From Streptomyces coeruleorubidus (GTDB taxonomy: Bacteria; Actinomycetota; Actinomycetes; Streptomycetales; Streptomycetaceae): DNA of 64,000 nt. The DNA lies in the NCBI RefSeq assembly GCF_008705135.1, contig NZ_CP023694.1:2480001-2544000 (forward strand), in the 5' to 3' direction. Shown piece by piece: positions 25,386 through 33,559 of this stretch (positions are counted from its first letter, which is position 1; each line of letters opens with the position of its first letter). The translations under genes were made by a program, and so were the position numbers. Below the pieces are notes generated by a model, which made no database searches, was not told where the DNA came from, and saw only the letters and a program-made list of their open reading frames with translations.

Positions 25386-26526
25386 TCGTCACATTGGCCT
25401 GTCCGCCGCCCTCGCACATGGTCTGGAGGCCGAACCGGCCGCCGGTGCACTCCAGTTCGTGCAGCAGGGTCGTCATCAGCTTCACGCCGGTCGCGCCGAG
25501 CGGGTGGCCCAGGGCGATGGCACCGCCGTTGACGTTGACCTTCTCCGGGTCCGCGCCCGTCTCCTTCAGCCAGGCCAGGACGACCGGGGCGAAGGCCTCG
25601 TTGATCTCGACGAGGTCGATGTCGCCGATGGTCATGCCGGTCTTCTTCAGGGCGTGGACGGTGGCCGGGATGGGTGCGGTGAGCATGCGGATCGGGTCCT
25701 CGCCGCGCACCGAGAGGTGGTGCACGCGCGCGCGGGGGGTGAGCCCGTGTTCGCGCACCGCCCGCTCGGAGGCCAGCAGCATCGCCGCCGCCCCGTCGGA
25801 GACCTGCGAGGAGCATGCGGCGGTGATCGTGCCGCCGTCGATGACCGGCTTGAGCCCGGCCATCTTCTCCAGGGAGGTGTCCCGGCGCGGGCCCTCGTCG
25901 GCGGTGACGTCCCCGTACGGCACGGTCTCGCGGTCGAAGCGGCCCTCGTCGATCGCCCGCACCGCCCGCTGATGGGACCGCAGGGCGAACTCCTCCTGGT
26001 CCTGCCTGCTGATCCCCCACTTCGCGGCGATCATCTCGGCGCCCGCGAACTGGTTGACGGGCTTGTCCCCGTACCGCGCCCGCCAGCCCGCGCTGCCCGC
26101 GAACGGGCCCTGGGTCAGCCCGAGCGGCTCGGCGGCCTGCCGGGTGGCGAAGGCGATGGGGATCATCGACATGTTCTGCACGCCGCCGGCGACCACCAGG
26201 TCCTGGGTGCCGGACAGCACGGCCTGCGCGGCGAAGTGCACCGCCTGCTGCGAGGAACCGCACTGCCGGTCGACGGTCACGCCCGGCACCTCCTCGGGCA
26301 GCCCGGCCGCCAGCCAGCAGGTCCGCGCGATGTCACCGGCCTGCGGCCCCACCGCGTCCAGACAGCCGAGGACGACGTCCTCCACGGCGGCCGGACCCAC
26401 GCCGGAACGGCTCATCAGCTCCTTCAGCACATGGGCGCCGAGGTCGGCCGGATGGACCGCGCTCAGCCCTCCCCCGCGCCGCCCGACGGGCGTGCGGACC
26501 GCTTCGACGATGTAGGCCTCGGCCAT
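25369..26526 (-). CDS. fadA6: FadA6-type steroid thiolase (acetyl-CoA C-acetyltransferase)
   Basis: 385-residue thiolase. Nucleophile C89 is in VDRQCGSSQQAV, the His of the active site in VEINEAFAPV/GHPLGATG, and the second Cys in MCEGGGQANVTI. FadA6 in Mycobacterium removes the final beta-keto fragment from the opened C/D-ring acyl-CoA. ATG at 26526 follows GAGGGAG. It is the third gene of the minus-strand operon ipdF-kstR2-fadA6 and overlaps ipdC at its 3' end. Confidence 0.9.
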   Translation of the reverse strand: MAEAYIVEAVRTPVGRRGGGLSAVHPADLGAHVLKELMSRSGVGPAAVEDVVLGCLDAVGPQAGDIARTCWLAAGLPEEVPGVTVDRQCGSSQQAVHFAAQAVLSGTQDLVVAGGVQNMSMIPIAFATRQAAEPLGLTQGPFAGSAGWRARYGDKPVNQFAGAEMIAAKWGISRQDQEEFALRSHQRAVRAIDEGRFDRETVPYGDVTADEGPRRDTSLEKMAGLKPVIDGGTITAACSSQVSDGAAAMLLASERAVREHGLTPRARVHHLSVRGEDPIRMLTAPIPATVHALKKTGMTIGDIDLVEINEAFAPVVLAWLKETGADPEKVNVNGGAIALGHPLGATGVKLMTTLLHELECTGGRFGLQTMCEGGGQANVTIIERL

Positions 26527-26549
26527 GGCAACTCCCTCACAGATAAGGT

Positions 26550-27188
26550 CTATTCGCGTACGGCGATCCCGTCCAGCACCATCGACAGGTACTGCCGGGC
26601 GATCTCGTCCGGGCTGTGCTGGCCGCCCGGCCGGTACCAGGACGCGGCCACCCACACCGTGTCGCGCACGAACCGGTAGGTGAGCCGGACATCGAGGTCG
26701 GCCCGGAAGGCCCGCTCGGCGACGCCGCGCTCCAGCGTGGACAGCCACGCCTTCTCGAATCTGCGCTGCGACTCGGCGAGGAACGCGAACCGCTCCTGCG
26801 CCACGAGCTGCTTGCTCTCCTTCTGGTAGATCGCGACGGCCGCGCGATGCCGGTCGATCTCCCGGAACGACTCGGTGACCAGGGCCTGAAGCGTCTCGCG
26901 CGGGCCGAGCCCGGCACCCAGCACGGCGTCGTAGCCGTCCCAGAGCTCGTCGAGGAAGGTGCGCAGGATCTCCTCCAGCATCGACTCCTTGGAGTCGAAG
27001 TGGTAGTAGAGGCTGCCCGCGAGCATCCCCGCGTGGTCCGCGATCTTGCGGACCGTGGTGGCGTTGTAGCCCTGCTCGGCGAAGACCTCGGCGGCGGTGC
27101 CGAGGAGTTCGCCGCGGCGGTCGCGGGCGGCGGCGGCCGCGGGGGGCTCTGTGTCGGTCACCTGGGGCTTCTTCTTCGTAGGAGGCAC
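26550..27188 (-). CDS. kstR2: KstR2-type TetR repressor of steroid C/D-ring catabolism
   Basis: 212-residue TetR-family regulator. The HTH domain is RRGELLGTAAEVFAEQGYNATTVRKIADHAGMLAGSLYYHFDSKESMLEEIL (about residues 24-75). The C-terminal ligand domain follows the KstR2 pattern: FREIDRHRAAVAIYQKES, then RDTVWVAASWYRPGGQHSPDEIARQYLSMVLDGI. KstR2 from Mycobacterium binds HIP-CoA and leaves its operators. Its own operon starts at ipdF, so it should be autoregulated through the site at 28003-28022. The start is GTG at 27188 with a weak Shine-Dalgarno, and a Lys/Pro-rich N-terminal tail of ~20 residues is extra. Confidence 0.88.
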   Translation of the reverse strand: MPPTKKKPQVTDTEPPAAAAARDRRGELLGTAAEVFAEQGYNATTVRKIADHAGMLAGSLYYHFDSKESMLEEILRTFLDELWDGYDAVLGAGLGPRETLQALVTESFREIDRHRAAVAIYQKESKQLVAQERFAFLAESQRRFEKAWLSTLERGVAERAFRADLDVRLTYRFVRDTVWVAASWYRPGGQHSPDEIARQYLSMVLDGIAVRE

Positions 27189-27203
27189 TGGTCCATTGTC
27201 GTC

Positions 27204-27989
27204 CTAGGGGTGCCGGCTGCTGACGGAGACCACTTCCCCGGTCATGTACGAGGAATAGCCGGAGGCCAGGAACACGATCACGTTGGCCACCTCCCAGGGC
27301 TCGGCGTACCGCCCGTAGGCCTCGCGTGAGGTCAGCTCGGCGAGCAGCTCGGGCGTGGTCACCTTCACCAGGTGCGGGTGCATGGCGAGGCTGGGCGCGA
27401 CGGCGTTGACCCGCACCCCGTACGCCGCCGCCTCGACCGCCGCGCACCGGGTCAGTGCCATCACGCCGGCCTTCGCTGCGGCGTAGTGGGCCTGCCCGGC
27501 CTGGGCGCGCCAGCCGACGACGGAGGCGTTGTTGACGATCACCCCGCCGCTGCCCCGCATGTGCCGGAGCGCGGCCCGCACGCACCGGAACGTGCCGTTC
27601 AGTGTCACGTCCAGGACGCGGGACCACTGGTCGTCGGTCATGTCGACGAGGTCCGCGGTGCCGCCGAGACCGGCGTTGTTGACCACGACGTCGAGGCGTC
27701 CGTGTTTCCGTACGGCCGTGTCGAAGAGGGCGCGCACCTGTGTCTCGTCGGTGACGTCGCAGGGCGCCGCGGTGACCGACGCCGCGCCGAACTCGCCGGC
27801 CAGCTCCGCCTCGTGCTCCTTGAGCCGCCGTACGTGCGCGTCGCTGATCAGGACACGCGCACCCTCCTCCAGGAAGCGGCGCGCGGTGGCCCCGCCGATG
27901 CCCGCGCCGGCCGCGGCGGTGATGACGGCGGTCCGTCCCTCCAGCACGCCGTGCCCGGGCACGTACGACGGACTCTCGACGTCTGTCAT
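27204..27989 (-). CDS. ipdF: IpdF, SDR-family ketoreductase/dehydrogenase of the steroid C/D-ring pathway
   Basis: 261-residue SDR with the unusual cofactor loop ITAAAGAGIGGATARRF, VVVNNAGLGG, and catalytic Ser/Tyr/Lys in NNASVVGWRAQAGQAHYAAAKAG. The last residues, SYMTGEVVSVSSRHP, match the mycobacterial Rv3559c (IpdF) type, which oxidises 5-OH-HIC-CoA or a related intermediate. It is the first gene of the ipdF-kstR2-fadA6 operon, starting 14 bp from the KstR2-like operator, with kstR2 15 bp downstream. Confidence 0.88.
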   Translation of the reverse strand: MTDVESPSYVPGHGVLEGRTAVITAAAGAGIGGATARRFLEEGARVLISDAHVRRLKEHEAELAGEFGAASVTAAPCDVTDETQVRALFDTAVRKHGRLDVVVNNAGLGGTADLVDMTDDQWSRVLDVTLNGTFRCVRAALRHMRGSGGVIVNNASVVGWRAQAGQAHYAAAKAGVMALTRCAAVEAAAYGVRVNAVAPSLAMHPHLVKVTTPELLAELTSREAYGRYAEPWEVANVIVFLASGYSSYMTGEVVSVSSRHP

Positions 27990-28002
27990 GGGCTCACGCT
28001 AA

Positions 28003-28022
28003 CCTACCAAACACTTGTTAGG
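28003..28022. promoter_or_regulatory. KstR2-like operator in the ipdF/fadE31 divergent promoter
   Basis: CCTACCAAACACTTGTTAGG is a 20-bp imperfect palindrome whose core ACCAAACACTTGTT differs from the KstR2 consensus AnCAAGnnCTTGnT at one base. It lies 14 bp from the ipdF ATG and 14 bp from the fadE31 GTG, overlapping the fadE31 Shine-Dalgarno region, so a bound repressor would block both genes. Confidence 0.78.
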
Positions 28023-28036
28023 GAAGGAGGGCGGTC

Positions 28037-29176
28037 GTGGATCTCGCGTTCTCGCCGGCGGACGAGGAGTTCCGCACCGAGGTGCGTCAGTGGCTGCGCG
28101 CGCGTGTGCCGCGCGAGCCCCTGCCCTCTCTGGAGACGGCGGAGGGCTTCGAGGCCCACCGCGCCTGGGAGGCGGAGCTGGCCGCGGACCGCTGGTCGGT
28201 GGTCGACTGGCCGGCGCGGTACGGCGGACGGGACGCGGGGCTCCTGCGGTGGCTGCTCTTCGAGGAGGAGTACTGGGCGGCGGGCGCCCCGGGACGCGTC
28301 GGGCAGAACGGCATCCACCTGCTCGCCCCGACCCTCTTCGCCCACGGCACCGAGGAGCAGCGGGCCCGGGTGCTGCCCCCGATGGCCTGCGGGGAGGTGG
28401 TCTGGGCGCAGGCCTGGTCGGAGCCCGAGGCCGGTTCGGACCTGGCGTCCCTGCGGGCGAGGGCCGTGCGCACGGCCGGCGGCTGGCTCCTGAGCGGCCA
28501 GAAGACGTGGTCCTCGCGTGCCGCGTTCGCCGACCGCGCGTTCGGCCTGTTCCGCAGCGACCCGGACACCGCCAAGCCCCATCAGGGCCTGACTTACCTC
28601 ATGTTCGGCCTGCGCGCACCCGGCGTCACGGTCCGCCCGATCGCCCGTCTGGACGGCAAGCCGGCGTTCGCGGAGCTGTTCCTGGACGAGGTCTTCTTGC
28701 CCGACGAGGACGTGATCGGCGAACCCGGCCAGGGCTGGCGGATCGCGATGGCGACGGCCGGTGCCGAACGCGGGCTGATGCTCCGCTCCCCCGGCCGTTT
28801 CCTCGCGGCCGCGCGCAGGCTGGAGGAGCTGTGGCGGGAGCGGGGCAGCCCGGTGTCCGAGCGGGACCGGGTGGCCGACGCCCTGATCGGCGCCCGCGCC
28901 TACCAGCTCTTCACGTACGCGGCGGCCTCCCGTTTCCTGGACGGCGAAACCGTCGGCCCGGAGTCGAGCCTGAACAAGGTCTTCTGGTCCGAACTGGACA
29001 TCGCGCTGCACGAGACGGCCCTCGACCTCCTCGGCCCGGAGGGCGAGCCGGCGGACACCGACTGGGCGCAGAGGTACGTCTTCGCGCTCGCCGGCCCGAT
29101 CTACGCGGGCACGAACGAGATCCAGCGCGACATCATCGCCGAGCGCCTGCTCGGCCTGCCGAGGGGACGCCGCTGA
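28037..29176 (+). CDS. fadE31: Acyl-CoA dehydrogenase, FadE31 type (steroid C/D ring)
   Basis: 379-residue acyl-CoA dehydrogenase alpha-type subunit. The text NGIHLLAPTLFAHGTEEQ, QAWSEPEAGSDLASLRARA, GQKTWSSRA and GLFRSDPDT is characteristic of the mycobacterial FadE31 group, and IYAGTNEIQRDIIAERLLGLP closes it. Such subunits pair with a short, degenerate partner (FadE32/33) into an alpha2beta2 enzyme with two FAD sites; that partner is the next gene. GTG at 28037 follows GGAAGGAGG. The stop overlaps the next ATG (TGATG). Confidence 0.88.
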   Translation: MDLAFSPADEEFRTEVRQWLRARVPREPLPSLETAEGFEAHRAWEAELAADRWSVVDWPARYGGRDAGLLRWLLFEEEYWAAGAPGRVGQNGIHLLAPTLFAHGTEEQRARVLPPMACGEVVWAQAWSEPEAGSDLASLRARAVRTAGGWLLSGQKTWSSRAAFADRAFGLFRSDPDTAKPHQGLTYLMFGLRAPGVTVRPIARLDGKPAFAELFLDEVFLPDEDVIGEPGQGWRIAMATAGAERGLMLRSPGRFLAAARRLEELWRERGSPVSERDRVADALIGARAYQLFTYAAASRFLDGETVGPESSLNKVFWSELDIALHETALDLLGPEGEPADTDWAQRYVFALAGPIYAGTNEIQRDIIAERLLGLPRGRR

Positions 29177-30141
29177 TGCGCTTCCTCCTCGACGCCGAGC
29201 AGCGCGCCTTCGCCGTCTCGCTGGACGCCCTCCTGACGGCGGCGGACACTCCGGCGGTGGTGCGGGACTGGAGCCGGGGCGACCATGCGAGCGGGCGGGC
29301 GCTGTGGTCCCGGATCGCGGAGGCGGGCGTGCTCGCGCTGGCGGTTCCGGAGACGTACGACGGCGGACTGGGGCCGCGTCCGGTGGAACTGGCCGTCGCC
29401 TTCGTCGAGCTGGGCCGCCACGCGGTGCCGGGCCCGCTGGTCGAGACGGTGACGGCGGCGGCGCTCCTCACACGGGCCGACCCGGGCGTCGCCAAGCGGC
29501 TGCTGCCGGCCCTGGCGTCGGGCGGGACGATGGCGACGGTGGCGCCCGAGGGGGCGTTCGCCCTCGACGGCGATGCCGCCTCCCTCCGTCTCGCCCTCTC
29601 CCCCGACGGCATCCGCCTCTCCCCCGGCCACGGACCCGTCCGCCCCTCCCTCGACCCCGCCCGTCGCCTCACCCCCCTCGCCCCCGGCGGCGAACTCCTC
29701 GACGCCCCCACCGGACAGGCCCTCACCTGGGCCCGTCTCGCCACGGCCGCCCAAGCCCTCGGGGTGGGCCTCGCACTCCTCGACAGAACGGTCGGATACG
29801 TCAGGCAACGCACCCAGTTCGGCGTCCCTGTGGGGTCGTTCCAGGCGGTCAAGCACCGGCTGGCCGACGCGAAGATCGCCCTGGAGTTCGCGCGCCCCCT
29901 GGTCTTCGGTGCCGCCCTGTCCCTGCGGCCGGCCGAGGTCGCCGCCGCCAAGGCCGCCGCGTGCGAGGCGGCGTGCACCACCGCCCGCGCCGCGCTGCAA
30001 CTGCACGGCGCGATCGGCTACACGGCGGAGTACGGCCTGTCGCTGTGGCTGACCAAGGCCCGGGCCCTGCGCACCGCCTGGGGCGATCCCCACGAGTGCC
30101 GGGCCCTGGTCGTCAGTGCGGCTGGTGATCGCCGCTGGTGA
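29176..30141 (+). CDS. Short acyl-CoA dehydrogenase subunit, FadE32/FadE33 type
   Basis: 321-residue acyl-CoA dehydrogenase-fold protein, shorter than a normal ACAD, beginning MRFLLDAEQRAFAVSLDALL. It keeps the C-terminal helical half (YVRQRTQFGVPVGSFQAVKHRLAD, ALQLHGAIGYTAEYGLSLWL), but the middle, residues ~130-195, is a low-complexity Pro/Leu-rich version of the beta domain. This matches the beta subunits FadE32 and FadE33 of the steroid heteromeric dehydrogenases; which of the two cannot be decided by eye. Its 3' end overlaps the convergent cytochrome b gene by 29 bp. Confidence 0.82.
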   Translation: MRFLLDAEQRAFAVSLDALLTAADTPAVVRDWSRGDHASGRALWSRIAEAGVLALAVPETYDGGLGPRPVELAVAFVELGRHAVPGPLVETVTAAALLTRADPGVAKRLLPALASGGTMATVAPEGAFALDGDAASLRLALSPDGIRLSPGHGPVRPSLDPARRLTPLAPGGELLDAPTGQALTWARLATAAQALGVGLALLDRTVGYVRQRTQFGVPVGSFQAVKHRLADAKIALEFARPLVFGAALSLRPAEVAAAKAAACEAACTTARAALQLHGAIGYTAEYGLSLWLTKARALRTAWGDPHECRALVVSAAGDRRW

Positions 30142-31819
30142 TCTCCCGGTACTCCTCCACGGTCGGCTTCTCGATCCGCGCGTCCGGCCCGAACATCGCC
30201 TTCGCGAGCCGCGCACGCAGCCGCTCGGACCGCCTGACCTTGCGGCGCACGCCCCCCGCGTCGACCACGGGCCCCATCGCGTACGGCGGGCGCTGCTCGT
30301 GCTGGGTGAGGGTGTACAGCTCCGCCCGCGAGAGGGGCTCGTGCACCTCGGTGTACTCGCCGTTCGGGAGCCGCTTGATGGTGCCGGTCTCCCTGCCGTG
30401 CAGCACCATGGCGCGGTCGCGGCGCTGGAGGCCCATGCAGATCTTCTTGGTGACGATGAAGGCGACGACCGGCAGCACGAAGGCGCCGATCCGCACGAAC
30501 CAGGTGATCACGTTGATGGACAGATGCAGATGCGTGGCCACGATGTCGTTGCCGCCGCCGATCAGCAGCACCGCGTACAGGGTCAGCCAGGCCACGCCCA
30601 GGCCGGTGCGCACGGGCGCGTTGCGCGGCCGGTCCAGGATGTGGTGCTCGCGTTTGTCACCGGTGATCCACGCCTCGATGAAGGGATAGACACCGATGGC
30701 GAGCATGACCAGCGGGAAGAGCGCGAACGGGATGAACACGCCGAGCACCAGCGTGTGTCCCCACAGGTTGATCTCCCATCCCGGCATCACCCGGATCAGC
30801 CCCTCCGAGAACCCCAGGTACCAGTCGGGCTGGGCGCCCGTGGTGACCAGGTCGGGGCGGTAGGGACCGAAAGCCCACACGGGGTTGATCTGGGCGATCG
30901 CGCCCATGACGGTCAGGACACCGAAGACCAGGAAGAAGAAGCCGCCCGCCTTGGCCATGTAGACCGGCAGGAAGGGCATCCCGACGACCGACCGCTCCTT
31001 GCGTCCGGGCCCCGGGAACTGGGTGTGCTTGTGGTAGAAGACCAGGATCAGATGGACGGTCACCAGGCCCAGCATGATCCCGGGCAGCAGCAGCACATGG
31101 ACCGGGAAGAGGCGCGAGATGATGTCGTCGCCCGGGAACTCCCCGCCGAAGAGGAAGAACGCCACGTACGTCCCGACGATCGGGATCGACAGGATCGCGC
31201 CGTGCGCGAAGCGCAGGCCGGTGCCCGACAGCAGGTCGTCCGGGAGGGAGTAGCCGGTCAGGCCGGTGATGATGCCGAGCATCAGCAGGGTCCAGCCGAA
31301 CACCCAGTTGAGCTCGCGCGGCTTGCGGAAGGCGCCCGTGAAGAACACCCGCATCATGTGCACCATCATGCCCGTGATGAAGACCAGCGCCGCCCAGTGG
31401 TGGATCTGCCGCATCAGCAGCCCGCCGCGCACGTCGAAGCTGATATCCAGGGTGGACTCGAACGCCCTGGACATGAGCACGCCGTTGAGCTCCGTGTAGG
31501 ACCCCTGGTAGACGACCTCCTGCATGCTCGGCTCGAAGAACAGGGTGAGGTAGACGCCGGTGATGATCAGGACGATGAAGCTGTAGAGGGTGACCTCGCC
31601 CAGCATGAAGGACCAGTGGTCCGGGAAGACCTTGCGCATGTTGGCCTTGGCCAGCGCGTAGAGGCCGAGCCGCCCGTCCGCCCAGTCGGCGAGCTGCTCG
31701 CCCTTGCCGGCGGGAGGTCTCCTGCGGGCGGAAGCCGTCCCGTACACCCGCCGTGCGCCGTCGTCGTGCACCTGCCGTCCGCCGTCGCCGTACACCCGTC
31801 GTGCGCCGTCGTCGCCCAT
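30113..31819 (-). CDS. QcrB-like cytochrome b subunit (solitary paralogue)
   Basis: 568-residue cytochrome bc1-complex cytochrome b with about nine membrane helices. Haem-ligand histidines are in RQIHHWAALVFITGMMVHMMRVF and in PVHVLLLPGIMLGLVTVHLILVFYHKH. The Qo-site PDWYLGFSEG (PEWY-like) is present. The sequence is typical of actinobacterial QcrB, but qcrA and qcrC are not next to it, so it is a second stand-alone copy. The N-terminus carries three 8-residue repeats (DDGARRVY-like) before the family start near KGEQLADWADGRLG. ATG at 31819 has GGGGAGG upstream. The 3' end overlaps the fadE gene on the other strand. Confidence 0.88.
   Translation of the reverse strand: MGDDGARRVYGDGGRQVHDDGARRVYGTASARRRPPAGKGEQLADWADGRLGLYALAKANMRKVFPDHWSFMLGEVTLYSFIVLIITGVYLTLFFEPSMQEVVYQGSYTELNGVLMSRAFESTLDISFDVRGGLLMRQIHHWAALVFITGMMVHMMRVFFTGAFRKPRELNWVFGWTLLMLGIITGLTGYSLPDDLLSGTGLRFAHGAILSIPIVGTYVAFFLFGGEFPGDDIISRLFPVHVLLLPGIMLGLVTVHLILVFYHKHTQFPGPGRKERSVVGMPFLPVYMAKAGGFFFLVFGVLTVMGAIAQINPVWAFGPYRPDLVTTGAQPDWYLGFSEGLIRVMPGWEINLWGHTLVLGVFIPFALFPLVMLAIGVYPFIEAWITGDKREHHILDRPRNAPVRTGLGVAWLTLYAVLLIGGGNDIVATHLHLSINVITWFVRIGAFVLPVVAFIVTKKICMGLQRRDRAMVLHGRETGTIKRLPNGEYTEVHEPLSRAELYTLTQHEQRPPYAMGPVVDAGGVRRKVRRSERLRARLAKAMFGPDARIEKPTVEEYREITSGDHQPH
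31742..31813 (-). repeat. Three 24-bp coding repeats at the start of the cytochrome b gene
   Basis: Three head-to-tail 24-bp units (31813-31790, 31789-31766, 31765-31742) encode DDGARRVY, GDGGRQVH and DDGARRVY. Units 1 and 3 differ at a single base, so expansion seems recent; they lie in the cytoplasmic N-terminal tail outside the conserved domain. Confidence 0.8.
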
Positions 31820-31942
31820 ACGTCGTCGCCTCCCCGTCGGATCCTTCCCAGCGTGGCACGGCAGCGCGGCCGTGCAAATGGGACGTATGGGCGGATAGGC
31901 CAAGAGGCGGCTCGGTTGGGCCAAGGGGGGCGAGCAGACGGC

Positions 31943-32677
31943 TCAGCGGCTGCCGGGATCCCGCACGATCCCCTGGGCCCTGGCGGCCACCAGCCACTTC
32001 GGGAACTCGCCCACCAGCCGGTCGTACAGCTCGCCGTCCGGCACCTTCCGCGGCTCCTCACCGGCGTGGAAGAACCCGGCGTTGTCGACGACCCGCTTGC
32101 CCGGCACCGGCAGCTCGTCCAGCCTGCGCAGGAAGTCGAACTGCTTGCTGTCCGGGTCGCCGAAGCCGATGAACTGCCAGAACAACGGCAGCCTCGCCGC
32201 CTTGCACAGGTACCGCTCCGCGGCGAGCTTGTTGATGGGCCCGCCGTCGGTCTGGAAGACGACGAGGGCCGGCTCGGTCGTCCCGCTGTCGAGGTAGTGG
32301 TCGATGACGGCGTCCATGGCCAGGTGGTAGCTGGTCTTCCCCATGTGCCCGAGCCCGGCCACGATCCGGTCGATCCGCCCCTGGTGGCCGGCCAGAGCGA
32401 TCTCGGTCTCGGCGTCGACATCCGTGGAGAAGAACACCACCGGCACGGTGCCGTCGTCGTCGAGGTGCGCCGACAGCCCGAGCACCCGGTCGGCGAGCGC
32501 CTGCACGCTGCCGTCCTTGTAGTACGGCCTCATCGAGCCGGAGTAGTCGACCACGAGGTAGACCGCGGCCCGCAGCCCGTCCAGGCCGTGCTTCGTGAGG
32601 GAGACCCCGGCGCTCTTGTAGAGGTTCACCAGCGCGGGAGCGGTCTCCTGGACCTTGCTCAGACTGATCGCGACCAT
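31943..32677 (-). CDS. VWA-domain protein, TerF-like
   Basis: 244-residue protein, almost wholly a von Willebrand A domain. The metal-ion site DYSGSM is at residues 44-49 (D44, S46, S48), followed by the threonine site in GHMGKTSYHLAMDAVIDHY and the aspartate in VVFQTDGGPINKL. The opening VAISLSKVQETAPALVNLYKSAGVSLTKHGL resembles TerD/TerF family starts. Such VWA proteins accompany tellurite/stress TerD modules, but no TerD gene is adjacent here. A 3' fragment of a closely related gene lies at 40616-40690. Confidence 0.85.
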   Translation of the reverse strand: MVAISLSKVQETAPALVNLYKSAGVSLTKHGLDGLRAAVYLVVDYSGSMRPYYKDGSVQALADRVLGLSAHLDDDGTVPVVFFSTDVDAETEIALAGHQGRIDRIVAGLGHMGKTSYHLAMDAVIDHYLDSGTTEPALVVFQTDGGPINKLAAERYLCKAARLPLFWQFIGFGDPDSKQFDFLRRLDELPVPGKRVVDNAGFFHAGEEPRKVPDGELYDRLVGEFPKWLVAARAQGIVRDPGSR

Positions 32678-32689
32678 GGCCCCACCCTC

Positions 32690-33421
32690 TCACCCCTCGA
32701 CGACCACTCCGTCGCTCAGTTCCAGCACCCTGTCGGCCAGGCCGAGGAGTTGGGGGTCGTGGGTGGCGACGAGGGCCGTGACGCCCTCGCTGCGAACCAC
32801 GGCCCGCAGCAGTTCCATCACCGCCAGGCCGGTGGCGGCGTCGAGCTGGCCCGTCGGCTCGTCGGCGAGCAGCAGGGCCGGGCGGTTGGCCAGGGCCCGG
32901 GCGATGGCGACCCGCTGCTGCTGTCCGCCGGAGAGCTCGGCGGGCCGCTGCGTCTCGTGGCCGGCGAGGCCCACCAGGGCCAGGAGCAGCGCCACCCGCT
33001 CCTCGCGTTCGCGCGGCTCGGCCCGGCGCAGCCGCAGCGGCACGCCCACGTTCTCGGCGGCGGTGAGGATGGGGATGAGCCCGAAGGACTGGAAGACGAA
33101 GCCGATCCGGTCGCGGCGCAGTTCCAGCAGCTCGCTCCCGGTCAGCGCCGACAGGTCCGTGCCGTCCACGACGACACGGCCGCGCTGCGGGGAGTCGAGG
33201 CCGCCGATCATATGGAGCAGCGTCGTCTTGCCGGAGCCCGAACGGCCCTTGAGGGCGACCAGTTCACCGCGCCGGACGGCGAAGGAGGCCCCGCGCAGCG
33301 CGTGCACGGCCGCGGCACCCGTGCCGTAGGAGTGGTGCAGGTCCTCCACCCTCAGCATCGGCTCGCCGGCCGGGTCGTCGGCGAGGGCGGCAGCGGACCC
33401 CGGGCTGGTGTTCTCGGTCAT
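32690..33421 (-). CDS. ABC transporter ATP-binding protein (LolD/MacB type)
   Basis: 243-residue ABC ATPase. Walker A GRSGSGKTT at residues 59-67, signature LSGGQQQRVAIARAL, and Walker B LLLADEPTGQLD are all in the LolD/MacB wording that goes with FtsX-type permeases. It diverges from two such permeases at 33560-39644, suggesting one system. MTENTSPGS at 33421 was taken as start; an in-frame extension of 18 codons is less domain-like. The stop lies 12 bp from the VWA gene start on the same strand. Confidence 0.9.
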   Translation of the reverse strand: MTENTSPGSAAALADDPAGEPMLRVEDLHHSYGTGAAAVHALRGASFAVRRGELVALKGRSGSGKTTLLHMIGGLDSPQRGRVVVDGTDLSALTGSELLELRRDRIGFVFQSFGLIPILTAAENVGVPLRLRRAEPREREERVALLLALVGLAGHETQRPAELSGGQQQRVAIARALANRPALLLADEPTGQLDAATGLAVMELLRAVVRSEGVTALVATHDPQLLGLADRVLELSDGVVVEG

Positions 33422-33559
33422 CACCGCATCCCATACGGTACCGGTCCGGGCGGTCAAGAGCGGAACACCCCGCACTCGAACACGTGTGTCCCACAGGTAA
33501 CTCCGTGATATGCATACCGGGTTGGGGGAACAGAGGTTCGGCCATCGGGTGGGGGAAGA

